DNA from: Martelella limonii
Lineage (GTDB): Bacteria; Pseudomonadota; Alphaproteobacteria; Rhizobiales; Rhizobiaceae
Direction of reading: 5' to 3'
NCBI RefSeq assembly: GCF_013344475.1
Contig: NZ_JABUOU010000001.1
Location: 806,001-870,000 of the forward strand
Length of the DNA: 64,000 nt
Shown here: in pieces, positions 1 through 8,825 of the stretch
Position numbering within the stretch: the first letter of the stretch is position 1
Layout of the letters: every line of letters begins with the position of its first letter
Made by a program: the position numbers and the translations under genes
The notes under the pieces: generated by a model
Seen by the model: only the letters and a program-made list of their open reading frames with translations
What the model was told of the DNA's origin: nothing
Databases searched by the model: none

Positions 1-1
1 C

Positions 2-523
2 AACGCGTTCACCTCCGGCAATGTCGCCTCGGTCATCACCGGCGTCTGGATCACCGGCACGATCAAGGCGCAGGAAGACCAGTCCGGCAAGTGGGGCATC
101 GCGCCCATTCCGTCGCTTGGCGGTGTCGAAGGCGCCGGCAATGCGTCGAACCTTGGCGGCTCGAGCTGGTATGTGCTCGAAAGCTCCGACGTGAAGGACG
201 AGGCGGTCGATTTCCTCAATGCGATCTACGCCGAGGACACCGAATTCTACCAGAAGATCCTGGTCGAGCGCGGCGCTGTCGGATCGCTGCTCGCAGCGCG
301 CGAAGGCGAAGCCTACCAGGAAGCCGATCCCTTCTTCGGCGGCGAAAAGGTCTGGCAGAAATTCTCCGACTGGCTGAACCAGATCCCGGCCGTCGACTAC
401 GGTATCTTTACCAACGAGCTTGATACCGCCGTTGCCGCAAACCTCCAGTCGCTGATCGACGGCAAGCCGGTCGATGAAGTGCTGAAGGCCATCAACGATC
501 AGGCTAAGTTCCAGATCCAGTAA
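2..523 (+). CDS. lacE: Sugar ABC transporter substrate-binding protein, C-terminal part (LacE-like)
   Basis: This is the 3' end of a periplasmic sugar-binding protein of the family-1 solute-binding type. The frame is already open at the window edge, so the signal peptide and N-terminal lobe lie outside. The visible 173 residues carry features common near the C-terminus of this family: a GKWGIAPIPSLGG stretch, a conserved GGSSWYVLESS strand, and a final helix ending in LKAINDQAKFQIQ. It would capture the sugar and hand it to the two permeases that follow. The order binding protein, two permeases, beta-galactosidase, ATPase matches the lacEFGZK lactose operon described in Agrobacterium radiobacter, so lactose or another beta-galactoside is the best-supported substrate. 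That assignment rests on gene order, not on binding residues. Confidence 0.85.
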   Translation, partial: NAFTSGNVASVITGVWITGTIKAQEDQSGKWGIAPIPSLGGVEGAGNASNLGGSSWYVLESSDVKDEAVDFLNAIYAEDTEFYQKILVERGAVGSLLAAREGEAYQEADPFFGGEKVWQKFSDWLNQIPAVDYGIFTNELDTAVAANLQSLIDGKPVDEVLKAINDQAKFQIQ

Positions 524-533
524 GGTGCCCTGC

Positions 534-561
534 GCGGGGCGGCAACGCCGCCCCGCCTTTT
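534..561 (+). terminator. Intercistronic hairpin after lacE
   Basis: A 10-bp perfect GC stem (534-543 with 547-556, loop AAC) is followed by CTTTT. It lies between the binding-protein gene and the first permease gene. In ABC operons such hairpins usually act as a partial terminator or 3' mRNA stabiliser, so the binding protein is made in excess over the membrane parts. That role is inferred. Confidence 0.7.
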
Positions 562-615
562 GCTCCATGACTTTTACGGGCCGGCGACATGCATCGCCTG
601 CAACTGGGACTAACC

Positions 616-1512
616 ATGGCTAAATCCAGACCCGGCAATCTGAAGCGGTTTTACGACGTCAACGGCTGGCTGTTCGTAGCACCAGCGCTGCTGCTCGTTG
701 CCGCCTTCATGTTCTATCCGATCATCCGCTCGCTGGTGCTGTCGTTCTACTCCGGACGCGGCATGATGATGAAATTTGCCGGCTTCTCGAATATCGAGCG
801 GCTCTGGTATGACGCGGTCTTCTGGCAGGCGCTGACCAATACGCTGACCTTCCTGGTCATCCAGGTGCCGGTGATGATCATGCTCGCGCTGATCCTCGCA
901 AACGCGCTCAACAACCCCAAGCTCAGGTTTGCGGGGCTTTTCCGCACCGCGATCTTCCTGCCCTGCGTCTCCTCGCTGGTCGCCTACTCGATCCTGTTCA
1001 AGAGCATGTTCGCCACCAATGGCATCGTCAACAGCACGGTGATGGCGATCGGTCTCGCCGATCAGCCGATCGAGTGGTTCACGGATCCGTTCTGGGCAAA
1101 GGTCCTGGTGATCCTCGCCATTACCTGGCGCTGGACCGGTTACAACATGATCTTCTATCTCGCAGCGCTTCAGAACATCGACAGGTCGATCTACGAGGCC
1201 GCCCGCATCGACGGCGTACCCGCCTGGCGGCGTTTCCTGCACATCACCATTCCGATGCTGAAGCCGGTGATCCTGTTCACCACGATTACCTCCACCATCG
1301 GCACGCTGCAGCTCTTCGACGAAGTCTACAATCTGACCGAGGGCAAGGGCGGCCCGGCAAATGCGACGCTGACGCTCTCGCTCTACATCTACAACCTGAC
1401 CTTCCGCTTCATGCCGAATTTCGGCTACGCGGCGACGGTCTCATACGTCATCGTGCTGATTGTGGCGATCCTCTCCTTCCTGCAGTTCTACGCCGCGAGG
1501 GAACGCAAATGA
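616..1512 (+). CDS. lacF: Sugar ABC transporter permease (LacF-like)
   Basis: This is an inner-membrane permease of the MalF/UgpA type, 298 residues, with about six membrane helices beginning near residue 15 (WLFVAPALLLVAAFMFYP). The EAA loop that docks the ATPase is visible as YEAARIDGVPAWRRF, about 100 residues from the end. I chose the ATG at 616 (MAKSRPGN) because it gives the usual short cytoplasmic N-terminus. An in-frame ATG at 589 would add nine residues, and neither start has a strong ribosome-binding site. The stop overlaps the next start by four bases (ATGA), which suggests translational coupling with LacG. It forms the translocation pore with that protein. Confidence 0.9.
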   Translation: MAKSRPGNLKRFYDVNGWLFVAPALLLVAAFMFYPIIRSLVLSFYSGRGMMMKFAGFSNIERLWYDAVFWQALTNTLTFLVIQVPVMIMLALILANALNNPKLRFAGLFRTAIFLPCVSSLVAYSILFKSMFATNGIVNSTVMAIGLADQPIEWFTDPFWAKVLVILAITWRWTGYNMIFYLAALQNIDRSIYEAARIDGVPAWRRFLHITIPMLKPVILFTTITSTIGTLQLFDEVYNLTEGKGGPANATLTLSLYIYNLTFRFMPNFGYAATVSYVIVLIVAILSFLQFYAARERK

Positions 1513-2333
1513 CAAAGGGCAGCCTGCTCAGGACCGCGTCCGGTTCGCTGAAATACATCTTCCTCGGGCTCGCCGCCTTCATCTCGGTGTTCCCGTTCTT
1601 CTGGATGGTCATCGGGGCAACCAACACGACCGCCGACATCGTCATCGGCAAGGTCACCTTCGGCCGGGCGCTGATGACCAATATCGAGGCGTTCTTCGCC
1701 CAGGTCGATGTCGCGCTGATCATGTGGAACTCCATCAAGATCGCAGCCGTGGGCACGGCGTTGACCCTCGCCATAACCTCGCTTGCCGGTTACGGCTTCG
1801 AGGTATTCCGCTCGAAATTCCGCGACCGGGTCTATGCGGTCGTGCTGTTGACGCTGATGGTGCCGTTTGCGGCGATCATGATCCCGCTGTTCATGATGAC
1901 CGCGAAGGCCGGCCTCATCGACAGCCACATCGCCATCATCCTGCCCTTCATCGCCTGGGCCTTCTCGATCTTTTATTTCCGCCAGGCGACCAAGGCGTTT
2001 CCCTCGGAACTGCGCGACGCGGCCAAGGTCGATGGCCTGAAGGAATGGCAGATCTTCCTCTACATCTATTTTCCGGTGATGCGCTCGACCTATGCGGCGG
2101 CCTTCATCATCGTGTTCATGCTGTACTGGAACAACTACCTCTGGCCGCTGATCGTGCTGCAGTCGAACGAGACCAAGACGATCACGCTCGTCGTCTCCTC
2201 GCTCGCCTCTGCCTACTATCCCGATTACGGCACGGTGATGATCGGCACGATCCTCGCCACGCTGCCGACGCTCATCATATTCTTCGCCATGCAACGCCAG
2301 TTCGTCCAGGGCATGCTTGGCTCCGTGAAATAG
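1509..2333 (+). CDS. lacG: Sugar ABC transporter permease (LacG-like)
   Basis: This is the second membrane subunit of the importer, 274 residues, of the MalG/UgpE type. Helix 1 is near residues 15-35 (FLGLAAFISVFPFFWMVI). The ATPase-contacting loop is RDAAKVDGLKEWQIF, and the C-terminal QRQFVQGMLGSVK is typical of this family. The ATG at 1509 overlaps the lacF stop. The frame stays open upstream, but that stretch is the shifted frame of lacF and does not encode this family. Ten bases separate it from the beta-galactosidase gene, so the genes are clearly one operon. Confidence 0.92.
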   Translation: MTKGSLLRTASGSLKYIFLGLAAFISVFPFFWMVIGATNTTADIVIGKVTFGRALMTNIEAFFAQVDVALIMWNSIKIAAVGTALTLAITSLAGYGFEVFRSKFRDRVYAVVLLTLMVPFAAIMIPLFMMTAKAGLIDSHIAIILPFIAWAFSIFYFRQATKAFPSELRDAAKVDGLKEWQIFLYIYFPVMRSTYAAAFIIVFMLYWNNYLWPLIVLQSNETKTITLVVSSLASAYYPDYGTVMIGTILATLPTLIIFFAMQRQFVQGMLGSVK

Positions 2334-2342
2334 GTCATACAC

Positions 2343-4577
2343 ATGCGTAAAGTTCTGAACTTCAATGCCGGCTGGGTGTTTTCCGAGGGTTTCGATGCAG
2401 AAGCCGCCAACACGCTGCGTGACGGTGAAACCGTGCGCCTGCCGCACACCGCCGTCGAGCTGCCGTTCAACTATTTCGACGAGACATGCTACCAGCGCGC
2501 CTTCACCTATCAGAAATTGATCGCGAAAGAGGAATCCTTTTCGGGCAAGCGCGTGACGCTCGTCTTCGACGCGGCGATGGCCGATTCCGTCGTCTATCTC
2601 AACGGAACCGAGATCGCCGCCCACAAGGATGGCTATACGCCCTTCGAGGTTGAAATCGGATCCCATCTGCAAGACGGCGACAACCTGCTCACCGTCAAGA
2701 TCGACGGCAGCGAGAACCCCGAGATCCCGCCCTTCGGCAATGTCATCGACTACCTGACCTTTGCCGGCATCTACCGCGATGTCTGGCTCAAGATCACCAC
2801 GCCGGTGGCCATCGACAACGTCAAGATCGAGACGCCGGATGCGCTCTCCGCCCGCAAGACGGTCACCGCCGATGTCTTCCTGACAGAGGCAACCGCCGGC
2901 ACCCTGCGCGCAAAGCTGAGTGACGCGGACGGCAAGGAGATCGCCACCGCCGAGGCGGCGGCCTCCGGGACGAAGACCCGGCTGTCGATCGAAGGCCTCG
3001 AAGGTCTTGAGCTGTGGGATATCGACAGCCCGACGCTCTATACCCTCTCCGTCACGCTTCAGACCGAAGCGGGCACGGATGCCTTTTCAAGCCGTTTCGG
3101 CTTCCGCACCGTGTCCTTCGCCGCCGACGGCTTCCGCCTGAACGACCGCCCCCTGAAACTGCGCGGTCTCAACCGTCACCAGAGCTGGCCCTATCTCGGC
3201 TATGCCATGGGCCGGCGCGGACAGGAGAAGGACGCCGATATTCTGAAATACGAGCTGGCCTGCAATGTCGCCAGAACCTCGCACTACCCGCAGTCGAAGT
3301 ACTTCCTTGATCGCTGCGACGAGATTGGCCTGCTGGTGTTCGAGGAAATCCCCGGCTGGCAGCATATCGGCGGCGAAGCCTGGAAACTGGAATCGATCGA
3401 AAACGTCCGGCGCATGATCACCCGCGACTGGAACCATCCCTCGATCATCATCTGGGGCGTTCGCATCAACGAATCCGCTGACGACCATGACTTCTACGCC
3501 GAGACCAACCGCCTTGCGCACGAACTCGACGCTACCCGCCAGACGGGCGGCGTGCGCTGTATCGAGAACAGCGAGCTGCTTGAAGACGTCTACACCATGA
3601 ACGACTTCGTCCTGGGTGACGAAGAGCAGCCGGGCAGAAACGAGGCCCGCCGCAGCACGCGGTCGCAAAAGCAGGTGACGGGCCTCTCAAAAAACGTGCC
3701 CTACATGATCACCGAATATAACGGTCACATGTACCCGACCAAGCGCTTCGACCAGGAAAGCCGCCAGGCCGAGCACGTGACCCGCCATCTGCAGATGATG
3801 AACGCGATCGCCGGCGACCCGGATATCGTGGGTGGGACCGGCTGGTGCATGTTCGACTACAATACCCATCATGATTTCGGCTCCGGTGACCGGATCTGCT
3901 ATCACGGTGTCATGGACATGCACCGCGAGCCGAAGTTTGCGGCCTACGCCTATGCCTCGCAGGGCGACCCTGACAAGGGCGTGGTGCTGCAGCCGGTGAC
4001 CTTCTGGGCCCGCGGCGAGCGCAACATCGGTGGCGTCCTGCCGCTGATCATCCTGACGAATTGCGATTATATCGAGCTTGCCGTGGGCGACAGTGCGCCG
4101 AAGCGCGTGGAGCCGGACCGGACCACCTATCCGCATCTTGCCCATCCGCCGGTCATTCTCGATACCACCAATGTCTCCGCCGAAGAGTTCGGCGACTGGG
4201 GACGCCAGTGGTTCGACGGCACGCTCACCGGCTACATCGAAGGCAAGCCCGTCAAGACCATGAAGCTGTCCGGCAATCCGATCCCGACGACGATGGAGAT
4301 CGCGCCGGATGCAACCGCGCTTCGCGCGGGCGAAAAGGACTGCGTGCGCGTGATCCTGCGTGCGCTTGACCAGTGCGGCAACGTCATGGCCTTCTTCGAC
4401 GAACCGGTTTCGCTGTCGCTTGAGGGTGACGGCCGGATTGTCGGCCCCGAGATCACCAGTTTCCGGGGCGGCTCCGCAGGCCTTTACGTCGAAGCGGGCG
4501 ATGCGGCCGGCACACTGACACTGACGGCGCGCTGCCCTGCCTTTGCAGATGGCACCGTCACCTTCACGATCAGCTGA
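2343..4577 (+). CDS. lacZ: Glycoside hydrolase family 2 protein, beta-galactosidase-like
   Basis: A 744-residue GH2 enzyme with the usual order. An N-terminal jelly-roll sugar-binding domain (about 1-170, with FAGIYRDVWLK) is followed by an immunoglobulin-like domain (about 170-270), a TIM barrel starting around LKLRGLNRHQSWPYLG, and C-terminal beta domains. The likely acid/base is Glu377 in RINES, and the likely nucleophile is Glu458 in MITEYNGHM. No signal peptide is seen, so it should hydrolyse imported sugar in the cytoplasm. It sits inside an ABC importer operon in the lacEFGZK arrangement. GH2 also contains beta-glucuronidases and beta-mannosidases. The lactose role comes mainly from context, so the family is secure and the exact substrate is not. 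Confidence 0.85.
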   Translation: MRKVLNFNAGWVFSEGFDAEAANTLRDGETVRLPHTAVELPFNYFDETCYQRAFTYQKLIAKEESFSGKRVTLVFDAAMADSVVYLNGTEIAAHKDGYTPFEVEIGSHLQDGDNLLTVKIDGSENPEIPPFGNVIDYLTFAGIYRDVWLKITTPVAIDNVKIETPDALSARKTVTADVFLTEATAGTLRAKLSDADGKEIATAEAAASGTKTRLSIEGLEGLELWDIDSPTLYTLSVTLQTEAGTDAFSSRFGFRTVSFAADGFRLNDRPLKLRGLNRHQSWPYLGYAMGRRGQEKDADILKYELACNVARTSHYPQSKYFLDRCDEIGLLVFEEIPGWQHIGGEAWKLESIENVRRMITRDWNHPSIIIWGVRINESADDHDFYAETNRLAHELDATRQTGGVRCIENSELLEDVYTMNDFVLGDEEQPGRNEARRSTRSQKQVTGLSKNVPYMITEYNGHMYPTKRFDQESRQAEHVTRHLQMMNAIAGDPDIVGGTGWCMFDYNTHHDFGSGDRICYHGVMDMHREPKFAAYAYASQGDPDKGVVLQPVTFWARGERNIGGVLPLIILTNCDYIELAVGDSAPKRVEPDRTTYPHLAHPPVILDTTNVSAEEFGDWGRQWFDGTLTGYIEGKPVKTMKLSGNPIPTTMEIAPDATALRAGEKDCVRVILRALDQCGNVMAFFDEPVSLSLEGDGRIVGPEITSFRGGSAGLYVEAGDAAGTLTLTARCPAFADGTVTFTIS

Positions 4578-4585
4578 GGTTTGAG

Positions 4586-5671
<1,086 letters not shown>

Positions 5672-5693
5672 TGCCTGCGGCAAGGCCGCCGGG

Positions 5694-5714
5694 GCCCCGC
5701 CTTTCATGCGGGGC
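5694..5714 (+). terminator. Possible terminator hairpin after lacK
   Basis: GCCCCGC and GCGGGGC form a 7-bp perfect stem around a 7-base loop, 22 bases after the lacK stop. The following bases (TGCCTTCGC) are not a clear T-run, so it may be an mRNA 3' end structure and not a strong terminator. Confidence 0.45.
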
Positions 5715-5853
5715 TGCCTTCGCAGGTAGCCTTCCCGCGCGCCGCTGATCGAAACGCAGATGAGGCCTGGGTTTCAGAGTCTCTTGCTTTCGCGGACGAC
5801 CGCACAGCGGTGATTCATCGCGTTTTTCTCACGCTGCAACAACCCGCCTGGAC

Positions 5854-5872
5854 CCTCGGGTCAAACCCGAGG
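5854..5872. repeat. Short palindrome of dispersed-repeat type
   Basis: CCTCGGGT and ACCCGAGG form an 8-bp perfect inverted repeat around CAA, in the gap between lacK and thyA. It has the look of short intergenic palindromes common in Rhizobiales genomes. I see no second copy in this window, so calling it a repeat is inference. Confidence 0.4.
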
Positions 5873-5908
5873 ATGACACCGAGAGTGGATCGCTGTGGAA
5901 TCAAGCTG

Positions 5909-6820
5909 CTATACGGCGACAGGCGCCGCGATCGCATCATGTGGCTGATAGCCCGTCACCTCGAAATCGTCGATCCGATAGCCATCGATTGAGTCCGGCT
6001 TCCTGCGAAGGTGGAGCTTCGGGAACGGCCGCGGATCGCGTGAGATCAGCGTTTCGGCCATATCGAGATGGTTGAGATAGAGATGGTAGTCGCCGGCGAC
6101 CCAGATCAAATCTCCGGGCACCATGTCCACCTGCTGGGCCATCATCGTCAGAAGCGCCGCCGATGCAGCGCAGTTGAACGGTGCGCCAAGGCCGATGTCG
6201 AGGCTGCGCTGGAACAGGAGCATCGAGAGCTTCAGCCTTCCATCCCCGGCCTGCGCGGTGTGGAATTGGTAGGTCATGTGGCAGGGTGGCAGCGCCATCT
6301 GATCGAGTTCGCCAACGTTCCAGGCGTGAAACAGCATGCGCCGGCTTGCGGGGTTATGCTTCAGCGCCTCGATCACGGTTGCGATCTGGTCGTGTTCCCT
6401 GCCCTCGGCATCGAGCCAGCGGCGCCACTGCTTGCCGTAGACCGGACCGAGATCGCCCCATTGTTCCGCAAAGGCATCATCGCCGAGAATGCGTTCCTCG
6501 AAGGCTTCCTGCGAAATGTCCTCGCCTGTCGCCTTGCGATACTTGTCGAGCGGCCAGTCGGTCCAGATCCGGACATTTTCCTTCAGCAGCGACTGGATAT
6601 TGGTCTGCCCGGTCAGGAACCACAGCATTTCCTTGATCGCCGTCTTCCAGTAGACGCGCTTGGTCGTGAAGGCGGGAAACGTGCCGTCCGAAAGATCGAA
6701 CCGCATCATCGCGCCGAAGGCTGACAGCGTGCCGACGCCGGTCCGGTCGATGCGGCGATCGCCCTTCTCCAGAAGATGCTCCAGCAGATCGAGATACTGA
6801 TATTCGGGGTGACGCGCCAT
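5909..6820 (-). CDS. thyA: Thymidylate synthase
   Basis: ThyA methylates dUMP to dTMP using methylenetetrahydrofolate as both carbon donor and reductant, in the cytoplasm. The protein is 303 residues. The substrate-binding RTGVGT is at residues 26-31 and the catalytic cysteine is Cys180 in LPPCHMTYQFH. The FNCAASAALLTMMAQ and GDYHLYLNH segments are conserved. The cysteine lies further in than in E. coli ThyA because of an insertion around residues 88-120, as in the longer ThyA class. I chose the ATG at 6820 because GGAGG lies just upstream (6827-6831). An earlier in-frame ATG at 6832 lacks a ribosome-binding site. The gene is divergent from the tmRNA gene. Confidence 0.96.
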   Translation of the reverse strand: MARHPEYQYLDLLEHLLEKGDRRIDRTGVGTLSAFGAMMRFDLSDGTFPAFTTKRVYWKTAIKEMLWFLTGQTNIQSLLKENVRIWTDWPLDKYRKATGEDISQEAFEERILGDDAFAEQWGDLGPVYGKQWRRWLDAEGREHDQIATVIEALKHNPASRRMLFHAWNVGELDQMALPPCHMTYQFHTAQAGDGRLKLSMLLFQRSLDIGLGAPFNCAASAALLTMMAQQVDMVPGDLIWVAGDYHLYLNHLDMAETLISRDPRPFPKLHLRRKPDSIDGYRIDDFEVTGYQPHDAIAAPVAV

Positions 6821-6984
6821 TCGTGCCTCCATTGACCGGGCGAGTTTGGACAGGACCGGCTTTTGAAACAAGATGGCAGGGCTTAAATCAGAATTTTGTC
6901 CAAACACAAAGCTTAGAGTGCGCCGTGCTTTCCGGGATAAGCCGGAATTTCTCGCGCCCGCCCCTTTCCAGAACCATTTGAAAC

Positions 6985-7320
6985 ACTTATATCAGTCGTG
7001 CCGGCTTGACCGGCTATGGTGATAAACGGCAATGCAATAAGCTTATTGGACCCGGGGGCGGTACCCGGCGCCTCCACCATGATCAGGCGGGAAGGCCTGA
7101 TTTTGATGGGGGCGAAATAGGATCGACAAGAGTGTAAAGATTGACCTTTTGCCCGGCATGATACCACCGTTATCGGGTCACAAGTGTAGTTGCAAATGAC
7201 AACAACGCTCAGGGTTACGCTGTAGCTGCCTAATGGCGGTTCCAGAAACCCAATCTAAGTCCTTGCGGGTAGCACTGTAAGGCGGGGTCCGGAGGCACCT
7301 GGCAACAGAAGCCTCCACCT
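6985..7320 (+). ncRNA. ssrA: Transfer-messenger RNA, permuted two-piece form
   Basis: The RNA rescues stalled ribosomes and adds a degradation tag. The gene is circularly permuted as in other alphaproteobacteria. The acceptor piece comes first and ends in ACCA at 7076-7079. A 28-base intervening segment follows, holding a hairpin (7082-7088 with 7095-7101). The coding piece then begins with GGGGGCG at 7108-7114, which pairs over 7 bp (one G-U) with CGCCTCC before the ACCA. The tag frame at 7192-7233 reads ANDNNAQGYAVAA and then TAA. A GGAGGC/GCCTCC stem lies near the 3' end. Both outer ends are approximate. The acceptor T-loop is GGCGGTA and not TTCGA-like. The sspB gene follows directly. Confidence 0.9.
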
Positions 7321-7417
7321 GAATTTGAACAAAATCCCCCATAATGATTGCGCTTCTGGCAAAGCCGACTTATGGCTTTGGGAAACGCATAAACCGGGCG
7401 ACAGGTGGGAAGACTTA

Positions 7418-7900
7418 ATGGCGCAAGATCATATTCGCTACGACATCTTGGCACAGGATGCACTGCGGGGCATGATACGCAAGGTTCTCGCCGAAGTTGC
7501 TGCCACCGGTCACCTGCCTGGCGATCATCACTTTTTCATCACCTTCCTGACCGGCGCTCCGGGCGTGAAGATTTCGCCTGCGCTGAAGGAAAAATACGCC
7601 CAGCAGATGACCATCGTCATCCAGCATCAGTATTGGGACCTGAAGATCACCGATACCCTGTTCGAGATCGGGCTCTCCTTTTCCGACGTACCGGAAAAGC
7701 TGGTGATTCCCTTCAATGCGATCGTCGGTTTCTATGATCCGTCGGTGAATTTCGAGCTGGAATTCGATGTCGCAACGCTCGAGCTTGAAGACGAGCCGCC
7801 GACCGAGCCGCCCAAGAATGACAGTGACGGCAAGGACGCCGCAGCAAGCGACGACGGCGCTTCCGTCGTATCGCTCGATGCCTTCCGCAAGAAGCACTGA
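7418..7900 (+). CDS. sspB: ClpXP adaptor protein SspB (alphaproteobacterial type)
   Basis: SspB binds the tmRNA-encoded tag and tethers tagged proteins to ClpX for degradation by ClpXP. The protein is 160 residues. The folded peptide-binding domain covers about residues 1-115 (HHFFITFLTGAPGVKIS, MTIVIQHQYWDLKI, LVIPFNAIVGFYDPSV). An acidic, disordered linker follows, and a short C-terminal tail, VVSLDAFRKKH, fits the ClpX-docking peptide of SspB proteins. I chose the ATG at 7418 (MAQDHIRYD). The longer frame from 7325 would be translated from the tmRNA 3' flank and is not family-like. The gene lies about 100 bases after the RNA whose tag it recognises. Confidence 0.92.
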   Translation: MAQDHIRYDILAQDALRGMIRKVLAEVAATGHLPGDHHFFITFLTGAPGVKISPALKEKYAQQMTIVIQHQYWDLKITDTLFEIGLSFSDVPEKLVIPFNAIVGFYDPSVNFELEFDVATLELEDEPPTEPPKNDSDGKDAAASDDGASVVSLDAFRKKH

Positions 7901-7906
7901 TCGCCG

Positions 7907-8101
7907 ATGAGCGCGGAAATCCTCAACCTGCGCCAGCAGAAAAAGCGGATCGAGCGCCGCAAGGCTGAGGAAAAGGCCGCCGAAAACCGCGCGATCCACG
8001 GCCGCACCAAAGGTGAAAAGCAGCGCGACCAGCTGGAACGGCAGAAGATCGAGCGCCAGTTCGATCAGGGACGGCGCGAGCGCGGCGACGACAAGACGTG
8101 A
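7907..8101 (+). CDS. Small charged protein, DUF4169-like
   Basis: A 64-residue, very basic and acidic protein (MSAEILNLRQQKKRIERRK...) that is likely one long helix. It resembles the DUF4169 family, small proteins found next to sspB and ribbon-helix-helix genes in Rhizobiales. No function is known to me. It starts six bases after sspB, and its TGA overlaps the GTG start of the next gene, so the three are probably co-transcribed. Confidence 0.75.
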   Translation: MSAEILNLRQQKKRIERRKAEEKAAENRAIHGRTKGEKQRDQLERQKIERQFDQGRRERGDDKT

Positions 8102-8340
8102 TTCGCAAGCGCTCGGTGAGCCTCAACGGCCACCGCACCAGCTTTTCCCTTGAAGACGAATTCTACTCCGAGCTTCTTCGTATTGCCGATGAGCGTGGCT
8201 CCAGCCTTGCCGGTCTTCTTGCCGAAATCGACGTCAGCCGCGATGAATCTGTCAATCTTTCTTCCGCCATCAGGCTCTTCGTGCTGGCAGACCTCAAGGC
8301 CGAAAGGGCTTCACGCCGGGACGATCATAGCTCCCCGTAA
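8098..8340 (+). CDS. Ribbon-helix-helix domain protein
   Basis: An 80-residue protein with the pattern of the ribbon-helix-helix fold. A short strand (RKRSVSLNGHRTSFSLE) precedes two helices (DEFYSELLRIADERG and LSSAIRLFVLADLKAERA). Such proteins usually bind DNA as dimers, but targets for this subfamily are unknown to me. It starts at a GTG overlapping the preceding stop (GTGA). Its 3' end overlaps the convergent acetyltransferase gene by 16 bases. Confidence 0.75.
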   Translation: MIRKRSVSLNGHRTSFSLEDEFYSELLRIADERGSSLAGLLAEIDVSRDESVNLSSAIRLFVLADLKAERASRRDDHSSP

Positions 8341-8825
8341 AATGCGCGGTGATAGGCGACCCTTGCTTCAGGCGGATCACCCTCGAAGGGGAGCGCCATG
8401 AAATTGTCGGCCATCGCCCCGTCGAGTGTGATTGTTGGTTCGCTGCGGAAGCCGAATTGCTGGTAGAAGCCTGGCGCGCCCAGCACCACAACGCCGCGCG
8501 CGCCTTCATCCCTCAGAAGCTCGAGACCGCCAAGCACAAGCGATGTGCCGATACCGCGGCGCTGAAAGGCGGGATCGACAGCAAGCGGGCCCAGACCGAA
8601 CCAGCCGTCCGTTCCATCTGAAAGCCCCACGGGCGAGAACGCCACATGGCCAACGACCTGCCCCTCCTCTTCCGCGACAAGCGCCAGCGACAGCGCGCCG
8701 GCCTTGCGCAGGCGGCGGATGATATCGGCTTCGCTGCCATCGCTGTGCGGCAAACCCGAAAACGCCGTCGCGACCAGCAGATAGATCGCGGCGACATCCC
8801 CAGGGCGTTCGCGCCTTACGATCAT
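8325..8825 (-). CDS. GNAT family N-acetyltransferase (YhbS-like)
   Basis: A 166-residue acetyltransferase. The acetyl-CoA pyrophosphate-binding loop is QRRGIGTSLV near residues 88-97, preceded by the strand LGPLAVDP. A further conserved segment, GAPGFYQQFGF, is typical of the YhbS/COG3153 group. The substrate cannot be told from sequence. The start (ATG at 8825) overlaps the glmS stop by four bases, so it is translated with the glucosamine-6-phosphate genes. That does not show that it acts on an amino sugar. Confidence 0.88.
   Translation of the reverse strand: MIVRRERPGDVAAIYLLVATAFSGLPHSDGSEADIIRRLRKAGALSLALVAEEEGQVVGHVAFSPVGLSDGTDGWFGLGPLAVDPAFQRRGIGTSLVLGGLELLRDEGARGVVVLGAPGFYQQFGFRSEPTITLDGAMADNFMALPFEGDPPEARVAYHRAFYGEL

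Noticed and set aside
6913-7463. Short minus-strand open frames across the tmRNA gene
   Set aside because: They overlap a well-supported structured RNA and have no coding features.
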